Assembly (NCBI GenBank): GCA_041158045.1
Contig: JBEBCD010000047.1
Location: 1 to 61,742 of the forward strand
From: CAXRBC01 sp041158045
GTDB lineage: Bacteria; Actinomycetota; Acidimicrobiia; Acidimicrobiales; Ilumatobacteraceae
Length of the DNA: 61,742 nucleotides
Direction: 5' to 3'
The notes below the pieces were generated by a model. It was not told where the DNA came from. It made no database searches and saw only the letters and a program-made list of their open reading frames with translations. Position numbers and translations under genes: made by a program. Positions 9,529 to 16,558 of this stretch are shown here, piece after piece. Positions within the stretch are counted from its first letter, which is position 1, and every line of letters starts with the position of its first letter.

Positions 9529-10446
9529 TCAGGCCTGCGGCGGGGTGCCCGCCCGGGCGCGACGGCGACCCTCGCGCCCGCCACGACCGGCGGCGGCGTC
9601 GGCGGGGTCGCGGTTGGCGCGGATCCACGCCATGCAGTCCTTGTCGTTGCCCGTGAGCACGTCGGCGGCCATCACCATCGTCTTCACCTCGGGGTGCAAC
9701 GGGTTCATGATCGCCGAGGTCATCCCTGCGCCCGCGGCCATCGCGAGGAAGGTGCCCGTCACGTGGTTGCGTCCCGGGATGCCGAAGCTCACGTTGGACG
9801 CGCCGCACGTCGTGTTGACCCGCAGCTCCTCGCGGAGGCGTCGGATGAGTCGGAACGCGCTGCGCCCCGCGTCGCCGAGCGCACCGATCGGCATCACGAG
9901 CGGGTCGACGACCACGTCGCTCGACGGGATGCCGTGGTCCGCCGCGCGCTCCACGATCTTCTTGGCCACGGCGAAGCGCACGTCGGGGTCCATGCTGATG
10001 CCGGTCTCGTCGTTGGAGATCGCGACCACGGCCGCGCCGTACTTCTTGACCAGCGGGAGCACCACCTCGAGGCGCTCCTCCTCCCCCGTCACCGAGTTGA
10101 GCAGCGCCTTGCCCTTGTAGACGCGCAGGCCCGCCTCGAGGGCGGCGACGATCGACGAGTCGATCGAGAGCGGCACGTCCGTCACCGACTGCACGAGCTC
10201 GACGGCACGCGCCAGCAGCGCGGGCTCGTCGGCGAGCGGGATGCCCGCGTTGACGTCGAGCATGTGCGCGCCGGCCTCCACCTGGGCGCGCGCGTCGGCC
10301 TCGACGCGGGAGAAGTCGCCGTTCTTCATCTCCTCGGCGAGCAGCTTGCGGCCCGTCGGGTTGATCCGCTCGCCGATCATCACGAACGGCCGGTCGAAGC
10401 CGATCACGACCTCGCGGGTCGCGGAGGACAACAGGGTCTCGGTCAT
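9529..10446 (-). CDS. Methyl-THF:corrinoid protein methyltransferase (pterin-binding family)
   Basis: 305 residues with a pterin-binding TIM-barrel start typical of the MetH folate module and of AcsE/MtgA: IGERINPTGRKLLAEEM, then HMLDVNAGIPLADE, PLSIDSSIVAALEAGL and the folate-site Asn-Asp in AISNDETGIS. It should move a methyl group between the corrinoid protein and tetrahydrofolate. With an MttB-family donor in the operon, the net direction is corrinoid to THF, producing 5-methyl-THF. The C-terminal 25 residues are Arg/Gly/Ala-rich beyond the barrel. It lies 7 nt downstream of the Virulence_fact gene and 14 nt upstream of the reactivator gene. Confidence 0.9.
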   Translation of the reverse strand: MTETLLSSATREVVIGFDRPFVMIGERINPTGRKLLAEEMKNGDFSRVEADARAQVEAGAHMLDVNAGIPLADEPALLARAVELVQSVTDVPLSIDSSIVAALEAGLRVYKGKALLNSVTGEEERLEVVLPLVKKYGAAVVAISNDETGISMDPDVRFAVAKKIVERAADHGIPSSDVVVDPLVMPIGALGDAGRSAFRLIRRLREELRVNTTCGASNVSFGIPGRNHVTGTFLAMAAGAGMTSAIMNPLHPEVKTMVMAADVLTGNDKDCMAWIRANRDPADAAAGRGGREGRRRARAGTPPQA

Positions 10447-10453
10447 GGCTGCG

Positions 10454-10837
10454 TCACTCGTCCCTTTCCGTGTCGTCGAGCTCCTCGAGGGCCGCGAGCT
10501 CGGCGGCGTCCGCCGGCCCGTCCTCGACGTCCCGCTCCCAGCCGCCCGCGTACGCGAGCTTGCCGAGGCGTTCCCGAGGGTAGTCCGCGTCCAGCCGGGA
10601 GGCCTCGCGCTGCGCCGCCTCCTCGAGCGTCCCCTCGAGCGGCACGCTCACGCGCCGCCACTGCGCGACGTCCTCGGCCGCGGTGTCGATGCGCGCCTTG
10701 CGCTTGGCGCGGTCGATCGCGCGGGCGAACTTGGATCCCAGCACCACCTGCTGGCGCTCGCGACCGCGCTGCGCGTTGACCTGCGCGGGGATGTCGCGCC
10801 AGTAGATGACCACGACCTCGCTGGCGTTGCGCGGCAC
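10454..10837 (-). CDS. Virulence_fact-domain protein
   Basis: 127 residues. The N-terminal half has the pattern VVVIYWRDIPAQVN followed by a basic stretch (SKFARAIDRAKRKARID) and a WRRVSVPLEG segment, which I recognise as the small Virulence_fact family. The rest is acidic (GPADAAELAALEELDDTERDE). The biochemical function is unknown and the name is historical. Its position, tightly packed between DUF1638 and the corrinoid:THF methyltransferase genes, suggests a role in corrinoid-dependent demethylation, for example as an assembly or accessory factor. That is purely a context inference. No catalytic motif or membrane segment is visible. Confidence 0.72.
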   Translation of the reverse strand: MPRNASEVVVIYWRDIPAQVNAQRGRERQQVVLGSKFARAIDRAKRKARIDTAAEDVAQWRRVSVPLEGTLEEAAQREASRLDADYPRERLGKLAYAGGWERDVEDGPADAAELAALEELDDTERDE

Positions 10838-10853
10838 GACGACGACCCGGGGA

Positions 10854-11456
10854 TCAGCCGCGGACCCGGAGCTCGACCGGGACGGCCTCGCGGAACGCGT
10901 CGAGCCCGGTGGGCACGTGCGCGAACGCGAGTCCGAGCCGCGCCGCCGCGGCGCGAGCCGCCGCGACGACCTGCGGATCGTCGGTCTGGCTCAGCAGCAC
11001 GACGCGACGGTAGTGCCCGAAGTACTGGTCGCGTAGTACCGGATGCTCGTCGAGCCCGAGGCCCTGCCACACGAGCGCGTCGAAGTGCTTCGCGAGGAAG
11101 TCGGTGAGGTAGAAGGTGCCGAGCTCCTCCTCGTGCAGTCGCGCGAAGGTCGCCGACCCGGCGAAGAACTCGTAGCAGTGCGCCCCGGGCAGCCGCCGCA
11201 CGCCCTCGTGTCGCGCGAGCACCGCGTCGAGCGCACCGCCCGACCCGCAGTCGGCGTAGGCGACGAAGGCAGGGCGGTCGCCGCGGCGCGCGAGCACCGC
11301 GTCCACCTCGGGCGCGATGCGCTCCGGCCGGTTGTGCAGGTTGGCTGGCAGCCAGACGATCTCCATGGCGTCCTCGGCGACGCGCCCGAGCACCGCGCGC
11401 AGCTCGGAGACGAGCGCGCCGCAGGCGACGACGAGCGGGCGACGGTCCGGTGACAC
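10854..11456 (-). CDS. DUF1638 family protein
   Basis: 200 residues matching the DUF1638 pattern: an N-terminal VVACGALVSELRAVL, central LPANLHNRPERIAPEVDAVL, then AYADCGSGGALDAVL and PGAHCYEFFAG. The conserved Cys residues in CGAL, ADCGSGG and HCYEF could bind metal or a cofactor, but no function is established. Family members often occur beside corrinoid proteins and MttB homologues, as here, 31 nt after the corrinoid protein gene and 16 nt before the Virulence_fact gene. I therefore regard it as a probable accessory to the methyl-transfer system (inference). Confidence 0.8.
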   Translation of the reverse strand: MSPDRRPLVVACGALVSELRAVLGRVAEDAMEIVWLPANLHNRPERIAPEVDAVLARRGDRPAFVAYADCGSGGALDAVLARHEGVRRLPGAHCYEFFAGSATFARLHEEELGTFYLTDFLAKHFDALVWQGLGLDEHPVLRDQYFGHYRRVVLLSQTDDPQVVAAARAAAARLGLAFAHVPTGLDAFREAVPVELRVRG

Positions 11457-11487
11457 GGGCGATCGGGGTCCGCGCGGACCCGCGGGG

Positions 11488-12207
11488 TCAGGCGACGGAG
11501 GGGCCGGGCGGCTCGGCCTTGCCGCGCTTCGCGGCGACGAGGCGCTTGGCCGTCTCGGCGGCGATCGCAGCGTCGCGGCAGTACGCGTCGGCCCCGACCG
11601 CCTGGCCGAACTCCTCGTTGAGCGGCGCGCCGCCGACGAGGACGATGTACTTGTCGCGCAGGCCCTTCTCCTTCATCGTGTCGATGACGACCTTCATGTA
11701 CGGCATCGTCGTCGTGAGGAGTGCCGACATCCCGAGGATGTCGGGCTTGTGCTGCTCGAGCGCCTCGAGGTACTTGGTGACGTCGGTGTTGATGCCGAGG
11801 TCGACGACCTCGAAGCCGGCGCCCTCGAGCATCATCGCCACGAGGTTCTTGCCGATGTCGTGGATGTCGCCCTTGACGGTGCCGATGACGACCTTGCCGA
11901 TCGGCTCGGCGCCGGTCTCGGCGAGCAGCGGTCGCAGGAGCTCCATGCCCGCCTTCATGGCGTTGGCCGAGAGCAGCACCTCGGGCACGAAGAGGATGCC
12001 GTCGCGGAAGTCGATGCCGACGATGCGCATGCCCTCGACGAGGGCCTCCTGCAGCACCTTGTCCGCGGACCAGCCGCGGTCGAGGAGGATCGTCGTGCCC
12101 TCCACGATCTCGGGCCCGAGCCCGTCGTAGAGGTCGTCGTGCATCTGCGCGACGAGGTCCTCGTCGTTCAGCGTGGCGAGGTCGAGCTCACCGCCTCCAT
12201 CGGACAC
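11488..12207 (-). CDS. Methyl-accepting corrinoid protein (MttC/MtgC type)
   Basis: 239 residues. An N-terminal four-helix methionine-synthase-like cap (about residues 25-95) is followed by a Rossmann-like B12-binding domain. The signature GDIHDIGKN supplies the cobalt lower ligand His116 in Asp114-x-His116-x-x-Gly119, and GGAPLNEEFG closes the nucleotide-tail pocket. It carries the methyl group as methyl-Co(III) between the MttB-family enzyme and the methyl-THF methyltransferase. It is the only corrinoid protein in the window, so both MttB paralogues probably share it. The GTG start is 8 nt after a TAGCGT box that overlaps the end of the choline dehydrogenase gene, suggesting an extra internal promoter. 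Confidence 0.92.
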   Translation of the reverse strand: MSDGGGELDLATLNDEDLVAQMHDDLYDGLGPEIVEGTTILLDRGWSADKVLQEALVEGMRIVGIDFRDGILFVPEVLLSANAMKAGMELLRPLLAETGAEPIGKVVIGTVKGDIHDIGKNLVAMMLEGAGFEVVDLGINTDVTKYLEALEQHKPDILGMSALLTTTMPYMKVVIDTMKEKGLRDKYIVLVGGAPLNEEFGQAVGADAYCRDAAIAAETAKRLVAAKRGKAEPPGPSVA

Positions 12208-12215
12208 GGCGCGTC

Positions 12216-12221
12216 ACGCTA
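12216..12221 (-). promoter_or_regulatory. Putative internal -10 box (TAGCGT) of the corrinoid protein gene
   Basis: TAGCGT on the minus strand, 8 nt before GTG 12207, immediately after the choline dehydrogenase stop codon. It would let the methyl-transfer genes be expressed apart from the upstream folate genes. Confidence 0.45.
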
Positions 12222-13895
12222 TCAGTGGCCGCGCCGGTACCACGGCACGACCTCGGGCGCGAGCGGCGCGTTGCCGAGGATCAGGTCGGCGGCCTTCTCG
12301 GCCATCATCATCACCGGCGCGTAGATGTTGCCGTTCGTGACATAGCGCATCGCCGATGCGTCCACCACCCGCAGGCCGTCCAGCCCGTGGACCCGCATGG
12401 TGCGGGGGTCGACGACCGAGTCGGCATCGGTGCCCATGCGGCAGGTGCACGACGGGTGGTACGCGGTCTCCCCGTCGCGCCGCACCCACTCGAGGATCTC
12501 CTCGTCGGTGCGCACGCCCGGCCCCGGCGAGATCTCCCCGCCGTCGAAGGGCGCGAACGCCGGCTGGGCGAGGATCTCGCGCGCCTTGGCGATCGCCTCG
12601 ACCCACTCGCGACGATCCTCCGCGGTGGAGAGGTAGTTCATCGAGATCCGCGGCTTCACCCGCACGTCCGGCGAGGCGACGCGCACCGTGCCCCGCGAGT
12701 TGGAGTACATCGGCCCGATGTGCACCTGGTAGCCGTGGCCGCCCGCCGGGGCCGTGCCGTCGTAGCGCACCGCGATGGGGAGGAAGTGGAACATGAGGTT
12801 GGGGTACGCGACGTCGTCGTTGCTGCGGATGAAGCCGCCGCCCTCGAAGTGGTTGGACGCCCCGGGCCCGCGCCGCGCGAGCCACTGCAGCCCGATCCAC
12901 GGCCGCCGGTGCATCGCGAGCATCGGGTTGAGCGACACCGGCCGCGTGCACGCGTGCTGCACGTACACCTCGAGGTGGTCCTGCAGGTGCGCGCCGACCG
13001 CGGGCAGGTGGTGGCGCACGGGGATGCCGGCCTCGCGCAGCCACGCCTCGTTGCCGATCCCCGACACCTGCAGGAGCTGCGGGCTGTTGAACGCGCCGCC
13101 GCACAGCACGACCTCGCGCGCCCGCACGGTGCGGCGGCGGCGACCGGGGAGCTCGTAGTGCGCGCCGACGACGCGCGAGCCCTCCACGACGAGTCCGGTC
13201 ACGAGCGCGCGGGTGCGCACCTCGAGGTTGGGACGGTGCATCACGGGGTGCAGGTACGCGCGCGCCGCGCTGAGCCGCCGTCCCCTGCGCAGGTTGCGAT
13301 CGAAGGCCGCGAAGCCCTCCTGCCGGTGGCCGTTGACGTCGTCGGTGAGGGGGTGGCCGGCCTGCTGCACGGCCTCGAAGAACGCGGCGAACAACGGGTT
13401 GGTCACGGGCCCGCGCTCGAGCGCGAGCGGTCCGCCCTTGCCGCGGTACTCGTCGTCGGGGTCGGCGGCGAGGCAGTCCTCCATCCGCTTGAAGTACGGG
13501 AGGCAGTGCGCGTAATCCCACGTCTCCATGCCCGGGTCGGCGGCCCAGCGCTCGTAGTCCATCGGGTTGCCCCGCTGGAAGATCATCCCGTTGATGCTGG
13601 AGGATCCACCGAGCACCTTGCCGCGACCCTGCGTGATGCGACGACCGTGCATGTGGGGCTCGGGCTCCGTCGCGTACATCCAGTCGTAGAAGCGGCTGCC
13701 GATGGGGAACGTCAGCGCCGCCGGCATGTGGATGAAGACGTCCCACTTCGAGTCGCGCCGTCCCGCCTCGAGCACGAGCACCCGCGTCGAGGGGTCGGCG
13801 CTGAGGCGGTTGGCCAGCGCGCAGCCCGCGGACCCGCCGCCGACGACGAGGAAGTCGACCGCGTCGGCGTCGCTCACGCGCGCGACCCCGCGCAC
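12222..13895 (-). CDS. betA: GMC oxidoreductase, choline dehydrogenase-like (BetA)
   Basis: 557 residues, the normal length for BetA. The N-terminal FAD fold is DFLVVGGGSAGCALANRLS. The GMC signature lies in GRGKVLGGSSSINGM, with MIFQRGNPMDYERWA following. The C-terminal catalytic His is in YHPSCTCRMGT, and NGNIYAPVMMMAEKAADLIL closes the fold. BetA-type enzymes oxidise choline to betaine aldehyde and on toward glycine betaine. This would feed the corrinoid demethylation system encoded next to it. Substrate is inferred from similarity and context; other GMC alcohol oxidases are possible. The GTG start at 13895 is used, but a second GTG seven codons in would also give a full fold. The folD stop is 10 nt upstream. 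Confidence 0.82.
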   Translation of the reverse strand: MRGVARVSDADAVDFLVVGGGSAGCALANRLSADPSTRVLVLEAGRRDSKWDVFIHMPAALTFPIGSRFYDWMYATEPEPHMHGRRITQGRGKVLGGSSSINGMIFQRGNPMDYERWAADPGMETWDYAHCLPYFKRMEDCLAADPDDEYRGKGGPLALERGPVTNPLFAAFFEAVQQAGHPLTDDVNGHRQEGFAAFDRNLRRGRRLSAARAYLHPVMHRPNLEVRTRALVTGLVVEGSRVVGAHYELPGRRRRTVRAREVVLCGGAFNSPQLLQVSGIGNEAWLREAGIPVRHHLPAVGAHLQDHLEVYVQHACTRPVSLNPMLAMHRRPWIGLQWLARRGPGASNHFEGGGFIRSNDDVAYPNLMFHFLPIAVRYDGTAPAGGHGYQVHIGPMYSNSRGTVRVASPDVRVKPRISMNYLSTAEDRREWVEAIAKAREILAQPAFAPFDGGEISPGPGVRTDEEILEWVRRDGETAYHPSCTCRMGTDADSVVDPRTMRVHGLDGLRVVDASAMRYVTNGNIYAPVMMMAEKAADLILGNAPLAPEVVPWYRRGH

Positions 13896-13905
13896 CGACG
13901 CCGTG

Positions 13906-14796
13906 TCACGCGGGGAACGCCCCCAGCATGCGGGCCGCGGCGAGCGTGTTCTCCAGCAGGCACGCGATGGTCATCGGGCCGGTGCCGCCCGGCATCGGCG
14001 TGATGGCGCCCGCGACGGCCTGCACGGCGTCGAAGTCGACGTCGCCGACGATCTTGCCGTCGATCCGCGAGACGCCGACGTCGATCACGGTCGCGCCGGG
14101 CTTCACGTGGCGCGCGCCCACGAGCCGCGCGGAGCCCGCCGCGGCGACGACGATGTCGGCGGCGCGGCACACCTCTTCCATGTCGCCGGTGAACTTGTGG
14201 GCGAGCGTCACCGTGGCGTCGGTGCCGCGGCGGCCGAGGAGCAGCATCTGCGGCAGCCCGACCAGCGCGGAGCGCCCGATGACCACGGCGCGGCGACCCT
14301 CCGTCGCGATGCCGTAGGCCTCGAGGAGGCGGATCACGCCGAGGGGCGTGCAGGGCACGTGGCCCGGGAGCCCGCGCACGAGGCGCCCCAGCGAGCGCTC
14401 GGTCAGCCCGTCGACGTCCTTCTCCATCGGGAGCAGCCCGAGCACGTCCTCTGCGTCGATCTGCCGCGGGAGGGGGAGCTGCACGAGGATCCCGTGCACC
14501 GACGGGTCCGCGACGAGCGCACCCACCGCGTCGTGCACCTGCGCCTGCGACGCGGAGCCCGGCAGCTCCACGCCGCGCGAGACCATGCCCGCCTCCTGGG
14601 CCTTCTTGTGCTTGCTCGCGACGTAGATCCGGCTCGGCGCGTCGTCGCCGACGAGGACGGTCGCGAGGCAGACGGGCGGCGATCCCGCGGCCTCGACCTC
14701 GCGACGCAGCCTCGCGACGGTCGCGTCGCGCAGCGCGACGCCGTCGAGGACCAGCGCCCCGCCGGGCGTGCGCGTGCGCGCGAGCTCCACGGTCAT
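13906..14796 (-). CDS. folD: FolD, methylene-THF dehydrogenase / methenyl-THF cyclohydrolase
   Basis: 296 residues, normal for FolD. The catalytic segment IYVASKHKKAQEAG contains the Tyr and Lys of the YxxxK-type site. GILVQLPLPRQID and the NADP-binding VIGRSALVGLPQMLLL and ITPMPGGTGPMT motifs are all present. It interconverts 5,10-methylene-THF and 10-formyl-THF, the middle of the folate C1 branch. In the operon it lies between formate-THF ligase (10 nt upstream) and choline dehydrogenase (10 nt downstream). Its expected job is oxidising methylene-THF made from methyl-THF and from the demethylating dehydrogenases. The frame is open further upstream, but ATG 14796 fits family length and spacing. 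IGRSALVG replaces the more usual IGRSxxVG with no loss of key residues. Confidence 0.95.
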   Translation of the reverse strand: MTVELARTRTPGGALVLDGVALRDATVARLRREVEAAGSPPVCLATVLVGDDAPSRIYVASKHKKAQEAGMVSRGVELPGSASQAQVHDAVGALVADPSVHGILVQLPLPRQIDAEDVLGLLPMEKDVDGLTERSLGRLVRGLPGHVPCTPLGVIRLLEAYGIATEGRRAVVIGRSALVGLPQMLLLGRRGTDATVTLAHKFTGDMEEVCRAADIVVAAAGSARLVGARHVKPGATVIDVGVSRIDGKIVGDVDFDAVQAVAGAITPMPGGTGPMTIACLLENTLAAARMLGAFPA

Positions 14797-14806
14797 CGCC
14801 CCGCGG

Positions 14807-16504
14807 CTAGGACAGGCCGACGATCTCGCCGTGCTCGTCGAAGTCGATGATCTGCGCCGCGGGCTTGGTGCCGAGGCCCGGCATCGTGCGCATGTCGCCG
14901 CAGATCGGATAGACGAAGCCGGCACCCACGGAGGCGCGCACCTCGCGGACCGTGAGCGTGTGGCCGGTCGGTGCGCCGCGCAGCGACGGGTCGCCCGAGA
15001 TGGACAGGTGCGTCTTGGCGATGCAGACCGGGAGGCGACCGAAGCCGTTGTCGGTGTAGGTCTTCAGCTGCTTGTTGGCCGTCGAGCTGTACTCGACCTT
15101 GGCGGCGCCGTAGATCGTGGTGGCGACCTTCTCGATCTTCTCCTTGAGCGGCGCCTCGTCGGGGTAGAGGAAGTGGAAGCCGCTCGGCTCGTTGCAGGCC
15201 TCGACGACCGCGCGGGCCAGGTCGGTCGCACCCTTGCCGCCGTCGGCGAAGTGCGTGCACACCGCGACGCGGGCGCCGGCCGACTCCGCCACCCGGCGGA
15301 TCGCCTCGTGCTCGGAGGCGTGGTCGGTGGGGAACGAGTTGATCGCCACCACGGGCGAGACGCCGTGGGCCTTGACGTTCTCGATCTGCTTCACGAGGTT
15401 GGCCGCGCCGGCCTCGACGTCGCCAGGGTTCTCCTTGAGGAGGTCCTCGGGCAGGGGCTTGCCGGCCACGATGCGGTACTTGCCCGAGTGGGCCTTGAGC
15501 GCGCGGACGGTGGCCACGAGCACGGCGGCGTCGGGCCTGAGGCCCGAGGCGCGACACTTGATGTTGAAGAAGCGCTCGGCGCCCATGTCGGCCCCGAAGC
15601 CCGCCTCGGTGATGAGGTAGTCGGCCGTGTGGATGCCGATGAGGTCCGCCACGATCGAGGAGTTGCCGTGGGCGATGTTGCCGAAGGGTCCGGCGTGCAC
15701 GATGACGGGCGTCTGCTCGAGCGTCTGCAGCAGGTTGGGCTTGATGGCCTCGCGCATGATGACCGCCATCGAGCCGGCGCCCTGCAGCTGCTCGGCGGTG
15801 ACGGGCTTGCCGCCCTCGTCGTAGCCGACGACGATGCGGCCGAGGCGCGCGCGGAGGTCGTCCATGCCGGTCGCGAGCGCGAGGATCGCCATGACCTCGG
15901 AGGCGGCGGTGATGTCGAATCCGGTCTGGCGCACCACGCCGTCCTCCTTGGTGCCCATGCCGATGATCACGTTGCGCAGCGCGCGGTCGTTGACGTCGAG
16001 CACCCGGCGCCAGGTGATGTTGTGGAGGTCGAGGCGCAGGTCGTTGCCCTGGTGCAGATGGTTGTCCACCATCGCGGACAGGAGGTTGTGCGCGGCGGTC
16101 ACCGCGTGGAAGTCACCGGTGAGGTGGAGGTTGAGCAGCTCCATCGGGATGACCTGGCTGTAGCCGCCGCCGGCCGCGCCGCCCTTGATGCCGAAGGTCG
16201 GTCCCATGCTCGGCTGGCGCAGCGCGATGGTCGAGCGCTTGCCGATGTGCTTCATCGCCTGGCCGAGGCCGACGGTGGTCGTGGTCTTGCCCTCGCCGAG
16301 CGGCGTCGGCGTGATGGCCGTCACCACCACGTACTTGGCGCGCGGGCGCGACGACAGTGCGTCGATCGCGTCGAGGCTGATCTTGGCGAGGCTCGTGCCG
16401 TAGGGCTCGATGTGCTCGGGCCCGATGCCCATCTGGGACGCGATCTCCGTGAGCGGGAGCGGCGTGCCCTTGCGCGCGATCTCGAGGTCGGATGGAAACG
16501 CCAT
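14807..16504 (-). CDS. fhs: Formate-tetrahydrofolate ligase
   Basis: 565 residues, full length. The P-loop-like TPLGEGKTTTTVGLGQAM, the PSMGPTFGIKGGAAGGGYSQ segment and DLHNITWRRVLDVNDRALR are diagnostic. It makes 10-formyl-THF from formate, THF and ATP. In the reverse direction, expected where methyl groups are being oxidised, it releases formate with ATP synthesis. The adjacent divergent formate dehydrogenase would then take formate to CO2. It is the first gene of the twelve-gene minus-strand operon. The reading frame stays open about 1.8 kb upstream, but that is antisense to the formate dehydrogenase gene; ATG 16504 starts the conserved protein (MAFPSDLEIA). Confidence 0.96.
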   Translation of the reverse strand: MAFPSDLEIARKGTPLPLTEIASQMGIGPEHIEPYGTSLAKISLDAIDALSSRPRAKYVVVTAITPTPLGEGKTTTTVGLGQAMKHIGKRSTIALRQPSMGPTFGIKGGAAGGGYSQVIPMELLNLHLTGDFHAVTAAHNLLSAMVDNHLHQGNDLRLDLHNITWRRVLDVNDRALRNVIIGMGTKEDGVVRQTGFDITAASEVMAILALATGMDDLRARLGRIVVGYDEGGKPVTAEQLQGAGSMAVIMREAIKPNLLQTLEQTPVIVHAGPFGNIAHGNSSIVADLIGIHTADYLITEAGFGADMGAERFFNIKCRASGLRPDAAVLVATVRALKAHSGKYRIVAGKPLPEDLLKENPGDVEAGAANLVKQIENVKAHGVSPVVAINSFPTDHASEHEAIRRVAESAGARVAVCTHFADGGKGATDLARAVVEACNEPSGFHFLYPDEAPLKEKIEKVATTIYGAAKVEYSSTANKQLKTYTDNGFGRLPVCIAKTHLSISGDPSLRGAPTGHTLTVREVRASVGAGFVYPICGDMRTMPGLGTKPAAQIIDFDEHGEIVGLS

Positions 16505-16517
16505 GACGAACCTCGAC

Positions 16518-16523
16518 ACTCTA
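16518..16523 (-). promoter_or_regulatory. Putative -10 box (TAGAGT) of fhs and the C1 operon
   Basis: TAGAGT on the minus strand, 13 nt before ATG 16504, in the 51-bp gap between fhs and fdhA. It is the best candidate for the main promoter of the twelve-gene operon. Confidence 0.4.
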
Positions 16524-16525
16524 CC

Positions 16526-16558
16526 CATCGGCGACCGACTGGTACCGTGTCGCCGATG
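16526..16558. promoter_or_regulatory. Perfect 10-bp inverted repeat over the fdhA promoter and start codon
   Basis: CATCGGCGAC (16526-16535) and its exact complement GTCGCCGATG (16549-16558) flank 13 nt that contain GGTACC. The right arm ends with the fdhA ATG, and the spacer holds the fdhA -10. It could be an operator for a dimeric repressor acting on both divergent promoters. If transcription starts upstream, it could instead be an RNA hairpin hiding the start codon. Confidence 0.5.
16543..16548 (+). promoter_or_regulatory. Putative leaderless -10 box (TACCGT) of fdhA
   Basis: TACCGT on the plus strand, 7 nt before ATG 16556, inside the inverted repeat at 16526-16558. Confidence 0.45.

Noticed and set aside
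16505..16555. Cobalamin riboswitch upstream of the corrinoid operon
   Set aside because: Only 51 bp separate fhs and fdhA, too short for a cobalamin aptamer, and no B12-box-like sequence is visible in the other gaps.
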